Positions 11,334 to 26,300 of a DNA stretch of 64,000 nucleotides are shown here, one piece after another. Where the stretch lies: assembly GCA_037043235.1 (NCBI GenBank), contig JAWRVZ010000183.1:186001-250000 (forward strand). Direction: 5' to 3'. The position numbers and the translations under genes were made by a program. The stretch's first letter is position 1, and every line of letters starts with the position of its first letter. The stretch comes from Rhodeus uyekii. Lineage: Eukaryota > Chordata > Actinopteri > Cypriniformes > Acheilognathidae. Under the pieces are notes generated by a model, which saw nothing but the letters and a program-made list of their open reading frames with translations, searched no databases and was not told where the DNA came from.

Positions 11334-14300
11334 GTACAATCAGCTTTCCACACTCCAGTTTTATAATTTTGATTATAAATAGGGATGTCAGTTGATTTTA
11401 AAAAGAATTATTCACATCCCAACTAAACTGCCAGAAAGATTGTCACAGAGATATGTGGACCGTAATCCCAACTAGGCATGTGCGCTACGACTAATTTGTT
11501 GGTCGTTTAAATTAAAGTTTTGTAAGGTGCATAAAGATTATAAGGCACAGTCTCAATTACGGGGTCTATTTCTGTACTTAACCCATACATAAGGCATAAG
11601 TATTATCATATCATAAGTGTCATAAGGCGCATGCTAAAACATACGGTCTACAAAAAAAGGTAACGGAAGCAAAACACTGAGTTGAACTTTATTGTACTAT
11701 TTAACAATACACTCACATTATGTTTTAATCCATCCAAATCCATCAAAGTCATCATCTTCTGTGTCTGAATTGAACAGCCATCAGACATGCCGGTGTTGTG
11801 CCCCCCAATTATTGTGAAATAATTATGTGCTTTTAATTATAATCATAACTTAACACTTAATATTCATCAATTATATTAATTTGCCTGCTCTTTTAAGGCT
11901 GCCGTTCAGCCAAACAAACTTTGTTTATAATATTTTCATGTGACCACTGTAAAGCTGCTTTGAAACGATCTGTATTGTAAAAAGCGCTATATAAGTAAAG
12001 GTGACTTGACTTGCTTCCTTGAGCATATTTGTTTACGACCAATATTTTTTTTCCATACAGCAAACACCCTGAACACATGCAAAATTATTTAAAAATAATT
12101 AAATATTATTATATTTAATATAATTCATGCACAAGTACAATGAGGATTTTTTTTCCTGATCTTCATGCAGCAAGAAAATCATTTCAGTGTGAAATAAACA
12201 GTTTTGCTGGTGTCTTTATCTCTTATCCTGACGAAGCTCAGGCAAGTTACAGTTTTAATCCATCTGACATGTTTTTTGCTTCCTTTATACACATTATTTC
12301 ATTTTCTATGTATTAATTTAAGTGTACTCTACTTCCGTGCACATTCTGGGTGTTTGCATGTATTAATGAATGCATGCGACAGGGAGTCAGACTTGGGTAA
12401 AAACCCATTTCTCTCTCAGCATGTACATACTGTTCGCATTACGTAATGTTCTCTGATTGATTTAATCGTTGCCAGCATACGTAATGTACTTATTACGTTC
12501 CTGTGTCAGCGGGAAATAGTCCGACAGTAAACCAAGCGGAGCGCTTACCAAAGTTGTAGTTACATTTTTACAGAATTTGGAACTGTCCACACATAAGGCG
12601 CACTGGATTATAAGGCACACAGCTGATTTTGGAGAAAATGTTAGACTTTTAGGTGTGCCTTATAGTGCGGAAAATACGGTAGTCTAAAAGTAACCGCAGA
12701 TTTATTGATTGATTGATTAGTGTATGTGGGTCTTTTTTCTTCTTCTTACAAAAGTATTTATTCCGGGTACTTAAATATTTGAGTTCTTAAAAGTTTGATT
12801 TACAAGCTACAGAATCTGTCTTTTTTTTTTTTTAAATTGGTGTTACACAGTGTTTAGCTGCATACAACTACATTACTTGCCCACCTTGGCATGGCCCCCC
12901 ACTGTCATTTTGATTTAAAAGAGAAAAGTATTGTAGTAAAAACCCAATTTATTTTAGATGAAAAATGTAACGCATATGCTTAATGCAGCAGAACCTGAAA
13001 GAGAGTCGAAGCATACAGGGAGTGCAGAATTATTAGGCAAGTTGTATTTTTGAGGATTCATTTTATTATTGAACAACAACCATGTTCTCACTGAACACAA
13101 AAATTCATTAATATCAAAGCTGAATATTTTTGTATCAATATTTTAAGTAGTTTTTAGTTTTAGCTATTTTAGGGGGATATCTGTGTGTGCAGGTGACTAT
13201 TACTGTGCATAATTATTAGGCAACTTAACAAAAAACAAATTTATACCCATTTCAATTATTTATTTTTACCAGTGAAACCAATATAACATCTCAACATTCA
13301 CAAATATACATTTCTGACATTCAAAAACCAAACAAAAACAAATCAGTGACCAATATAGCCACCTTTCTTTGCAAGGACACTCAAAAGCCTGCAATCCATG
13401 GATTCTGTCAGTGTTTTGATCTGTTCACCATCAACATTGCGTGCAGCAGCAACCACAGCCTCCCAGACACTGTTCAGAGAGGTGTACTGTTTTCCCTCCT
13501 TGTAAATCGCACATTTGATGATGGACCACAGGTTCTCAATGGGGTTCAGATCAGGTGAACAAGGAGGCCATATCATTAGGTTTTCTTCTTTTATACCCTT
13601 TCTTGCCAGCCACGCTGTGGAGTACTTGGACGCGTGTGATGGAGCATTGTCCTGCATGAAAATCATGTTTTTCTTGAAGGATGCAGACTTCTTCCTGTAC
13701 CACTGCTTGAAGAAGGTGTCTTCCAGAAACTGGCAGTAGGACTGGGAGTTGAGCTTGACTCCATCCTCAACCCGAAAAGGCCCCACAAGCTCATCTTTGA
13801 TGATACCAGCCCAAACCAGTACTCCACCTCCACCTTGCTGGCGTCTGAGTCGGACTGGAGCTCTCTGCCCTTTACCAATCCAGCCACGGGCCCATCCATC
13901 TGGCCCATCAAGACTCACTCTCATTTCATCAGTCCATAAAACCTTAGAAAAATCAGTCTTGAGATATTTCTTGGCCCAGTCTTGACGTTTCAGCTTGTGT
14001 GTCTTGTTCAGTGGTGGTCGACTTTCTGCCTTTCTTACCTTGGCCATGTCTCTGAGTATTGCACACTTTGTGCTTTTGGGCACTCCAGTGATGTTGCAGC
14101 TCTGAAATATGGCCAAACTGGTGGCAAGTGGCATCTTGGCAGCTGCACGCTTGACTTTTCTCAGTTCACGGGCAGTTATTTTGCGCCTTGGTGTTTCCGC
14201 ACGCTTCTTGTGACCCTGTTGACTATTTTGAATGAAACGCTTGATTGTTCGATGATCACGCTTCAGAAGCTTGGCTATTTTAAGACTGCTGCATCCCTCT

Positions 14301-17300
14301 GCAATATATCTCACTATTTTTGACTTTTCTGAGCCTGTCAAGTCCTTCTTTTGACCCATTTTGCCAAAGGAAAGGAAGTTGCCTAATAATTATGCACACC
14401 TGATATAGGGTGTTGATGTCATTAGACCACACCCCTTCTCATTACAGAGATGCATATCACCTAATATGCTTAATTGGTAGTAGGCTTTCCAGCCTATACA
14501 GCTTGGAGTAAGACAACATGCATAACGAGGATGATGTGGTCAAAATACTCATTTGCCTAATAATTCTGCACTTCCTGTAAATCAGCAGCAGGAGTCAAGA
14601 TTTCAGAAGCTTATTGACGAGTTGATGGTGGAAAATTTGGTTTCAAAGCGATATGTTAAAGCAACTATTTGGCAGTATTTTGGATTTAAACCCAATGCTA
14701 TTGCAAACATCAAATGAAGCCTTCTGTAAATTGTGCCTGATGGTGACTGGACACTTGTAATTACATTGGCACAATAACAATAACCACAATAATAAGGCTG
14801 GTGAGCTTATTGATATTGTTAATAAAAGTTCTATGTTTTATGAGTTTGTCTTTGTACTGTTTTGTTGTTGTGTTTTTCATTTAAAAATAATAATAATGAA
14901 CCCACCATTCAAGTAATTGTTCAAAAAGCGCATTGCCTCAGGGGCTTTCATTTAGAAAAAAAAAAAGGGCGGGGGGAATTCTGTCAACCAATGTTGTCTC
15001 ACATTGTTTAACCGGTGGGAAAATGTCCTCACAGTCACATTCCTACCGTCTCGTTTGTTTAGGATTACTAATCCAAATGTATTTCAATTGTTCAATTAAA
15101 TATTTCATTTTGATTTGTTCAGGGTGAAGCGACTGGGCTTCTTTGATCATACTCAAAGGCAACTTGGGGAGAGATCACTGTATGTTTTTCCCGCCAAGAG
15201 TGAAACCACACGGATCACTTGTGAGGGGCCAGAGGGGGCACCTACTCACCCGGAGGACCCTGTAGTTCGAAAGGTATGGATGATTCGGCCATACAGTAAT
15301 ACCTCTAGATACGAGCATAATCCGTTCAAGGGCGGAGCTCATAACTCGAATTGTTTGTATCTCGAATCATGTTTTACCCTTCGAAATAATAGAAAGCAAA
15401 TTAATCAGTTCCAGATCGTAACTATTAATTTATTGGTATAAACACACTTACACACAATTATATTACGTGTATACAGTTTGATACATCTGTGATCTCAAAT
15501 AAAATGTGTTTTTTACAGTAGTGACAGGTACAGAGGAGGGAGGTAGGGATAGTATGGAGACACTTTACTCTTTACACGAACACTACATAACTTAAATTAA
15601 CATAACTTATCTTACATATTTTTTTTGTTACTTTTCTATTTAGTATTATTGTTTTGATTTTTTTCGATTTGTATTCTTTCATTTTGATATTTTTTTCGTT
15701 TAGTAAAAACAATTTTTCTTGAATGGCAAGAACTAAGCATAACTGAACTTAGCTTTCATATTATTTTTTTACTCTTCTATTTTATATTAATGTTGTTTTT
15801 TTCCGATTTGCATTCTTTACTTTTGATCACTTTTCTTATCTTTTTTCGCCTGACTACCCTCACTTTCACTTGGCGCAGAACTTTTAACGAAATGTCTATC
15901 GAGGAAAATGTGCTTGTCCTTTACAGAAGCCTCTCCATCGAACTTAACTTCGATATAATCGTCACGCCCTTGGAAAGATTCTTGATAACATATCCTGAAT
16001 ATACTGCGATCATACATGCGTGCTAGATCACTCACGCGGGCAACGCGCTCATATTTCTTCACAATTTCATGCTTCATTTCCATGGTCATAATGCGTTTCT
16101 TCTTCTCAGTGCCATCTTTACCACTCACTGTCTTAGAATTCATCCCTATTATGAAGAATAATGCACAAAATGGAGCGAAAATTAGCTAGTCGTGGGTGAC
16201 GCGTACAGAAGTCGGCGAAGACCTGAAGTGAACGAGCGTCGGCATCTGCCAATGCCAACTGGCATTACGCGTGCTCGTATCTCGAATATTTACTCTTATC
16301 TAGAAGCACAAATTAGCCGAAAGGCTTGCTCTTATCTTGGAATACTCGTATGTAGGGATGCTCGTATCTTGAGGTATTACTGTATTTGGAATGTTTTTTA
16401 AACTGATTCTTTGTTGTTAGAAGTTCTGCTGAGTAAAGGATCATTACCGCTTCACTAACTTCATTCTACAGTTTTAGTTGTTGGTACCAGAGTGATTAAT
16501 AGATGGCTGTGTTTGATTGAGCCTTTTCACATTTCCATGTTTCTCAGAAGTAGAAGCCATCATAGTTGGGTAAGCTTCTATACCGGTGAATGAGAGACTA
16601 CATTAAATATAGTTTTTGTGCTCGAATTTGCTCAAACAGCACAAGAAATACTCCACAATTGTTTTATCACAAAATGGAGAGAGATTGATAATTGCAGTTA
16701 GAGGAGAGATGTCAATTTGTAGTTTATGTATACTGTTATACACTCATCTAAAGGATTAGATAGTTGTAGAGACAGTTGATGCCATTAGATACAAATGAAG
16801 TAAACAGTGGTTGAAATGATGTTATATTTAATTTATGCTATGTGTATCATTGTGTTAAGTAATAACTGAATAAAATAATATTAAATAATTAAAAACAACA
16901 TCCATGTTTTGATTCTTTTTTTATTTGGACCTCGAGTGTGTAGTCGGTCCCCGAACTGCTGTTTGACAGTTAATGCGGCTGAAAAGTTTGGTGACCCCTG
17001 CTCCACATGTTCTCTGTGTACAATCGCAATTTACTTTTAACAGAATCTCTCACGTGATTTAACGTGGCTTTCTGACCGACCGGGAAAAAGCATTGGGCTG
17101 ATTAACCCCTCATCAACAATTCCCCCCGTCTACAATCTTTTATGCGTCTCTCCGCAGTCATGAGCTTTACTTTGTGGCTCATCATGCTGAACAGGTTGGC
17201 CACCCCTGGAGTAATTGGTCAATTTTGACGATTAATTGCATAATCGGATAACTTTTTTTATGATATACATTTAATACTCATCAATATTATTAATTTGTCC

Positions 17301-20300
17301 TACTCTTCTAGAGCTGCTGTACAGCCAAAAAAACACTTTGTTACATTATTTTTCTTTTATCTCTGTAAAGCTTCTTTTGAAACAATCTCTATTGTAAAAA
17401 GCACTATATAAACAAAGGTGACTTGACTTGGCATGGGTATAATAACGATAAGGCAGTGATTTATTGGTTCAAATAAAATATTGAAATTAAGTAATCATAT
17501 GGTTTTATTGAACAACAATGTTAAAATATGTAGGTTTCACAGACAGGGCTTAGATTTAGCCAGTATCAGTCCTGTTTGATTAGGGCATTTAAGTCGCTTT
17601 TTAAAATGTGCTTTAGAAAAACATTACACGTTAGGTTAGGGTTATATTTTAAGATATGTCAGTGCAAGTTGCTTTCAGTTACAAATTTTAGTCTGGGACT
17701 AGGTTTACACCTGGTCTGTGTAACCAAGGGCTTATGTAATATACAATCAATTTATGTAAATTATGTATTATAAAAAATACTTGCATAGGGCATCAATGGC
17801 CTGGTGATTGACCAAACAATATTTAATTTAAATGTCCTCTTAATATTTGATATTTGGCCACCTCTTTGATAGAAATACTACAGCCACTGTAATTTCTTGA
17901 AAAAGAATATGCAAACTCTGAGTGAAGGTTTAAAATTACGTTTTGAAATGACGATGAACAACAGTTTTCATATTTAAAAACTTAGGCTTAGGTTTATAAA
18001 TAATTTACATAAATCTGGTGAAATGGAGCATGTTGCATACCCAGAATAACATTATAAGTGACCCAAATGTATGCAGGGATGGAATTTGTTAAACTGCCGC
18101 ATTGTTAATTTAAGTTTGCATGAAATGCACAGACTGAGCTTGTTTGCAGCAGCATTTACTGAGCTGCTCTGAGACGGTAGAAATTTGAAACCTGTGCTCA
18201 TGTAAATAATTAGTCACTTCATCGTGCAGTGCATACATTTATTTTATTGTATCACCATCTTTGTGATTTTCACAATAGCGCTATGCTATATTGTGACTTT
18301 ATATGATCTTAATATGTCTTAATGTTTGAAAACTGTCTAATTATGCAGTTCATGGATTCTTATCTGTGGAATGTGCAACTTCAGGTATTCTACCGTTTAA
18401 TCAACATTGGCAGATTGCAATAGTGTATTTTTTTTAAAATCAAGTACCCTAATCGAGATATTGTGACAGCTATAATAGTTTTTCAATTAGTCGAAATATT
18501 ATGACTTAACTGGTATTTAAACAATTTTTACAACAAAATAAAACAAATATTTTGACTATTGCAGTTCCTTTTCTTGCTCTTTAATCATTTGATTAATTTT
18601 TTTCAGTTAAAAAGAATGTTTCGAAAGGAAGTGGGAAAGAAAATGACAGAAAAGGCAGAAACCCAGAGTAACAATTCACAGTCAGCTGAAAAAACGGATG
18701 GCATGGAAGGTACTGCACTGTCATATTCGCTACCAAACCACAAATTGTCAGTAGCCAGCATGGTCCATGTAATTGCTGCTTTAATATGCTATTTAAATGA
18801 CTAACTGATTATGTGACTTTTTTGACGTCTTTAATATATACATTTTTGATTCTAAGAAATAGTCTGATATTTTGTACCATGTCTTATGGTCCAGGTGAAA
18901 AGAAATCAGTGCAGGAACCGGATTGTTCTGATGAGAATTCAGTTCCATGCTACCCCAACAACGGTCCTGTTCCATGCCAGGATGCTCTGAAGGAGGAAAA
19001 AGAGCCACCAATAGATGCTCTTCAGGGACAATGGGACCCTTTGGGGGACCAAGAGTCTGATGAGGAGCCAGGGGATGAAACCGATGATACAAGCTCTGTC
19101 ACTTCCTCTGCCAGCTCTACGGCCTCACTGCAGAGTGGCCCAACCCGAAAAAAGAGCATCCCTCTCTCTATCCGCAACCTAAAGAGAAAGCACAAGAAGA
19201 AGAGGACTAAGTTTTCACGCGAGTACAAACCAGGAGACAGGTAAATGAACCCAAAGACAAATGTGCATAGCCAAAGCACCACAAAACAACAATTCAAAAT
19301 AGCATTTTGATGTGCTTGCAGAGAGACTAGAGGTAGTATAATGAAACCTTACTTTGACCTCTATTCACCTGTATCTTATCGTAGAACGTTCACTCATAGC
19401 CATGTTTTTAAATGTCTTTGTCCTCTTGAAAATGTTCTTGATGTGCGTGTGTGTGTGTGTGTGTGTGTGTATACAATAATACCTTGAGATACGAGACTGG
19501 AGGCCAGATACATTATAATCTGTTCCAGGCCAGAGCTCGTAACTTGAATTGCTCGTATCTAGAATCATATTTTCCCTTAAGAAATAATAGAAAACAAATT
19601 AATCCATTCCAGATTGCGAGGAAATTTACTCATATCTAGAAGCAAAACTCTGCCCGAAGGCTTGCTCGTATCTTGGAATACTCATATGTAGAGACGCTCG
19701 TATCTCGAGGTATTACTGTACACGTGTGCGTGTGTGTATATATAAGAGAACCCAATACAGATCATATTGACAAAAAATACCACAAATAACACTGCAAATA
19801 ACTAACACTGTAATCGTAATATTACCGAGATATGTGTTAATTGTTAAGGACTTGTTGAAGAACATGCTGATTGATTATTTTAACACCATTAGATTTTAAG
19901 ATGTACGGCTCATCAGACATGGAACAAATATCTTGCATCAAAATTCATCTGGCCTCTGTGACAGTTTTGCATTGAAGTAATCCTGTTTATTTTACATTAA
20001 CATGCAGGTGGTTGATAACAATATGTTGATGGTTCACATTGAAATGTTTGCATTTTGAGTTGTGGAGCTGGTTTATGAAATAATCCTTCCTGAAATGTTC
20101 AACACAATCTGTTATTATCAGATATTATGGTATGACCACTGCAGAATATTTCTGTCAAATGAAAGACTTCAATTAGAATAGACTCTTACATGATATGTCT
20201 GTTTTTGCATAGGGTGGCAGTTGAGGTTGTCTCCACTGTAAGCTCTGCAGATGTGATGTGGAAGGATGGTAGGTTAGAAACAGGGATCCGCTCCAATGAC

Positions 20301-23300
20301 CTGATTCCTATCCAGCACCTGGACAACCACGAGTTCTGCCCGGGAGACTATGTTGTAGACAAACGACGTATGTTCTTTATACATCACAGCTATGATTTTC
20401 AGTATGGCTCTTGTTTCTTGCCTTTTGTTTAGTGGGGCATGCTTATGTATCACTGAAGTCTTTATAATTAGATTGATTACACTTAACTTGGCAAATAGAT
20501 ATTTAGACATGAGTTAGATCTTGCTTTTTACTTACTTGAAATAAACTCTGATTGTGGCTCCTGCAGCTCAGGCTCTTCTTGATCCATGCATCTATGGGGT
20601 GATTCAGTCAGGTGATCATAAGGCCAGAACCTGTGTAGTCAAGTGGGTCAAACTCAATGCTGTGGGCGATGATGTTGAGGTATTTTTGATTTGGTCTTTA
20701 AAAGGTGTTTGGGATTGCCTATTGTCATATTAACAAATTGATCTTGCATATGTAGGTGATTGGGGAGGAGGAGGACGTGAGTGTTTATGACATTGCTGAT
20801 CATCCAGACTTCCATTTTCACACAACAGATATTGTAATTAGGATTGGCAACTCGGGCACAGAGGACTGTGAGAATGAGGTACAAACAAAATTAGAAAACT
20901 TTTCCAGGCTTATCACATTGCCCATATGTATTTTAAATGGATAGTTTAAAATGTAATGTCCCACAGTAATTTTTGTTATTCAATGCACCTAGCAATCTGC
21001 TCACTTTTTTATATCTATATAAGTGGACAAAATGACTTAGTATAAATGTAAATAAATATAAGGCAACTTTTGCATTTTCTCTATTTGTCTTTATGCCTTG
21101 ACTCAACTGTCCATGTAGAGATCTGTTGGCCAAGTGTACAGGGTGGATCTGAGCAGTAAAGTGGAGGTTGTGTGGGCTGATAATTCAAAGACTATTGTCC
21201 TGCCACAGGTATACACCAGTCTATCGAGCAATTAAAGTTTAAACGGATGAAAAGAGTTTAAACTATATGAGACTACTATATGTGCTATTGACCCTGGAAC
21301 TAACACCCCTTTATTCTTTCTCTCTTAGCACTTGTATAATGTCGAGTCTGAGATTGAAGAAACTTATTATGACTCTGCAGAAGGCAGCAGTAGTGGTGCC
21401 TCATCTGAAGAATGGGAAGATGAGAGTGATAGTTGGGAGACAGATAATGGACAAGTGGAAGAAGAACCAGGTGGTGGGGAAACCATCCCAGTCTCCTCCA
21501 TCAACATAGGTGCTACTGCTGATGGCAAAATCCATGCCGTGCATGCCTCAACAGCTACAGACTCACCAGGAGCCGTCTCCACACCTGAACTTCTTGGAGG
21601 TAGTGAATCACTTACAATAATATTTCAGGATTATATATCGGATAAGATCTTTTTATTCACATTTTCATAAGAAAAAAAAATGGTTTTCTTTAATGGCTGC
21701 AACACATTTAGTTCAGTAAAAAGTGGGAAAAAGTTGTTGTACCAGTGCGCTGGAGCAGTTCAAGAGTGGAGCATTCGCTTGGGCCATAAGCGTTTGAGTT
21801 GAACATGCTTGATATTGAGCGACGCTTCATACCACTTTGTTTCGCTCACATGCTCTCTTATTCAGTCCCCCTTTCACCCACTAGTGATGAACCTGGACAT
21901 TGTTGTCTTTCTTTGATATTTAATTTGGTGTAAAGGCCAATTATTTTTCCTTGCAGGTGGAGTTGCTGCATCGGATGAGAAGCCCAGTAAAGAGACCCCA
22001 CCACGGGGATTTCGTGAGCTTAAAGAAGCCCTAAAGATTTTAGAAAGTTTAAAGAACATGACTGTTGAGCAGCTCTGGACTGGATCACCGACCTCCCCCA
22101 CTGCCGAACCATCAGCCGCAACTGCTGCCACAACCCCCGCTGATGCCAAACCAACGAAAGAAAAACGCTTTCTAGATGACATTAAAAAACTTCAGGAGAA
22201 CCTGAAAAAGACTTTAGACAATGTGGCCATTGTAGAAGAAGATAAAATGGAGGCTGCTATAGAGGAGGAGAGGGTGATGGCACCAGTGCTAGCTGAACCA
22301 CAGACGCCTGTGCGTTCTGAGTGGCCTAGTGACACACCAGTTTTGTGTCAGCAGAGTGGAGGCAAACCAGGTGTCACCTTCACCAGTGCTAAAGGGGAAG
22401 TGTTTTCTGTTTTAGAATGGGCACCAGGTACAAACTGTACACAATATTGTTTTGTAATTTTAATAAACCAAAATAACATACTACTGCACATCCCGCCTTA
22501 AATGAATGACAATATTATAATATATAATTATTTATAATAGAAACGGTCATTTAAGTGGTATCTTCCTGAACAAAAAATGATTAAAGCTGTTTCATACAGC
22601 CATTTTCTGAGTTTCAATCCAGATTTAAAAATGTTCCTTCTTTCTTGCCATAGACACCCACTCTTTTAAAAAAATGGAATTCCAGCCAGCAGAGGCAAAG
22701 AAGTTCTTTAGCACTGTAAGGAAAGAAATGGCCTTGCTGGCCACTTCTCTGCCCGATGGCATAATGGTGAAGACTTTTGAGGACAGAATGGTAAATTTGC
22801 CTTGCACACAACATATTTATCAACTATTACTAGTATTTATATTGGTTGTTTCGTTTAGTTTATTTTACAAGGCATTCACACAATTCTGAAAATCAACAGT
22901 TCCCCTTTTCTTCAATTAACCTTTCCTGTTTTTTTTTCTTCAGGACCTTTTCTCAGCTCTTATTAAAGGCCCTAACCGCACTCCTTATGAGGATGGACTC
23001 TTCCTCTTTGATATCCAGCTTCCTAATATCTATCCTGCTGTTCCTCCTCTTTTCCGTTACCTGTCTCAGTGCAGCGGACGACTTAACCCCAACCTCTATG
23101 ACAACGGGAAGGTTTGTGTCAGTCTTCTAGGCACCTGGATTGGAAAGGTGAGCTGACATACTTTGTTTTCTAATTCCTGATTGACATATTTCTGATTTTG
23201 GACCATCTACCTTTGGTCGTTCTTCTTTGTTACTATGTTGGATGCACATAATTTTTGTCCTTTCAGGGTGGTATATTCCAAACTAGTTTCTTTACATGAA

Positions 23301-26300
23301 TGAAATGACCCATTTTTTGCTATTCTACCTGTAAGGCTATGAATAAAATTAGTAATGGCGTTCTTTGTGCTCTTGTTTAAAAAAAAGAAAGAAAAGAAAT
23401 TAAGTTCTGAAAGTCCATGTGCATGCATAACATCCAACCCTTTTACTTCTAAAGATAAATTTTGATAATTCAATTTTTATAATTGACCACTCTATGAGTA
23501 ACATTCATGAAAACAGTTTGGCTTTATCATTAAATCATTTTTGCCCTTGATTGCATTCTTTGATTATGGGTAAATACTGACATGATTTTTTTAATGTTTC
23601 CTTTCACAGGGTACTGAAAGATGGACCAGCAAATCCAGTCTACTGCAAGTGCTTATCTCTATTCAAGGTCAAATAAGGACTAATATAGTATAAAACATAA
23701 AAGATAGTTTTGTGTAAATATTTCAACCTTTATTTTTTGTTGAAAACATCTCATACTTCTCATTTAATATCATCTACATTATCTTCTGTCGTCATTTATT
23801 CATCTTTGTCATTCCAAAACTGTATGACTTTTTTTTTCTTCGAGGGGAAAAAAAAGAAGTTTTTTTCTTTTTTCTTTCGAACATACTCACCTGAAGGATT
23901 ATTAGAACACCTGTTCAATTTCTCATTAATGCAATTATCTAATCAACCAATCACATGGCTTTTGCGTAAATGCATTTAGGGGTGTGGTCCTGGTCAAGAC
24001 AATCGCCTGAACTCCAAACTGAATATCAGAATGGGAAAGAAAGGGAATTTAAGCAATTTTGAGCGTGGCGTGGTTGTTGGTGCCAGACGGGCCGGTCTGA
24101 GTATTTCACAATCTGCTCAGTTACTGGGATTTTCATGCACAACCATTTCTAGGGTTTACAAAGAATGGTGTGAAATGGGAAAAACATCCAGTATGCGGCA
24201 GTCCTGTGGGCGAAAATGCCTTGTTGATGCTAGAGGTCAGAGGAGAATGGGCCGACAGATTCAAGCTGATAGAAGAGTAACTTTGACTGAAATAATCTCT
24301 CATTACAACCGAGGTATGCAGCAAAGCATTTGTGAAGCCACAACACGCACAACCTTAAGGTGTATGGGCTACAACAACAGGAGACCCCACCGGTACCACT
24401 CATCTCCACTACAAATAGGAAAAAGAGGTACAATTTGCACAAGCTCACCAAAATTGGACCGTTGACTGGAAAAGACTGGAAAAATGTTGCCTGGTCTGAT
24501 GAGTCTCGATTTCTGTTGAGACATTTAGATGGCAGAGTCAGAATTTGGCGTAAACAGAATGAGAACATGGATCCATCATGCCTTGTCACCACTGTGCTCG
24601 TGGTAGTGGTGTAATGATGTGAGGATGTTCTTGGCACACTCTAGGCTTCTCAGTGCCAATTGGGCATCGTTTAAATGCCACAGCTTTCCTGAGCATTGTT
24701 TCTAGCCATCTCCATCCCTTTATGACCACCATGTGCCCATCCTCTGATGGCTACTTCCAGCAGGATAATGCACCAAAGCTCAAATCATTTCAAATTGGTT
24801 TCTTGAACATGACAATGTTCACTATACTAAAATGGCCCCCACAGTCACCAGATCTCAACCTAATAGAGAATCTTTGGGATGTGGTGGAACGAGAGCTTTG
24901 TACCCTGGATTTGTTTCCCACAAATCTCCATCACCTGCAAGATGCTATCCTATCAGTATGGGCCAACATTTCTAAAGAATGGTTTCAGAACCTTGTTGAA
25001 TCAATGTCATGTGGAATTAAGCCAGTTATGAAGGCGAAAGGGGGTCAAACACAGTATTAGTATGGTGTTCCTAATAATCCTGTAGGTCAGTGTAAAAGGA
25101 AATATTTTGAACTCGCTCTCTGTAATTTTCTTTTTGGTCCATATAATGGGGTCCAAATGTTTGATTTCCAACATTCTTATCATATGTGGAACAGTAAAGA
25201 ACGTATTTTGAAGAAAGTCATTAAGGTTTGAGATGGGGCTGGGCGAAATGGCAAAAAAAAAAAAACTTTTTGATGATTATTATCATTTTTCTTTTTTTTT
25301 ATGTCTAACTAGTTAGTTTAAAAATGTAACTATTATTCAAATAAAATTCTCTATAATAACTTTTTTAGTTAAAAAAAGTTGGTATATGAAAAAATGTGGA
25401 ATATAACTGATATAATATACACAACGTCTGAAGTGACAAATTAATGAAAGGCAAATGATTTATTAAATATCTTTTCAGAAAATATGCATGACATATGAAG
25501 GCAAATGGTGTACAAACCTATCTTTAACAAATCTTGTATAATCAGAAATAAAAAATAATAAATACTTTTTTGGCCAAAAAAATAAATAGGCTATTATTTA
25601 ATAGCAATGCTTTTTAAAAACAGCAATTATGAAATATAAAACATTCAGTAGTTCTTTACAGTCTTTTGCATTCCATGTGATTATTTTTCCCATTGTCTTT
25701 TTTTATTATTTAAAACTGTGATGTCTTGATTTAAAAAAAAATATATATATATATTGTGGCAAAACATTACATTTCAATTGATCGAAATATGTTGCTCAGC
25801 TTTATAGTTTGAGATGACACGAGGTTGAGTAAATTATAACAGAATTTTCACATTTGAGTGAACTATTCCAGTTTTGTAGGCGTTGTAGGCTCAAGCTTTT
25901 GAAGCGTTTATTTAAAACTACTTTAATGGATTTTTAAATGTATAATTTTTATTTATTTTTAATTAGAAGTACTCTTCATTTCTCTCTTGCACTGTTTGAA
26001 TATAATGTCTCTGCCCCTTCAGGTCTGATCCTGGTCAATGAGCCATACTATAATGAGGCTGGCTTTGACAGTGACCGAGGACTGCAAGAGGGCTACGAGA
26101 ACAGTCGCTGCTACAACGAGATGGCACTCATTAGGATGGTGCAGTCAATGACTCAACTTCTCCAGCAGCCTGTGGAGGTCTTTCAGCAAGAGATCTGTGA
26201 GCATTTTGCTGGCAGTGGCTGGCGGCTAGTTCATCGGCTGGAGTCGTGGCTAGATTTGGATGGGGCAGTGACCGACCGTGTTTTACGATGTAGGGTTGGC

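Noticed and set aside
22846..23130. Membrane-protein-like ORF over the UBC exon
   Set aside because: It overlaps the UBE2O exon in a wrong frame; the hydrophobic run is an artefact of that frame.
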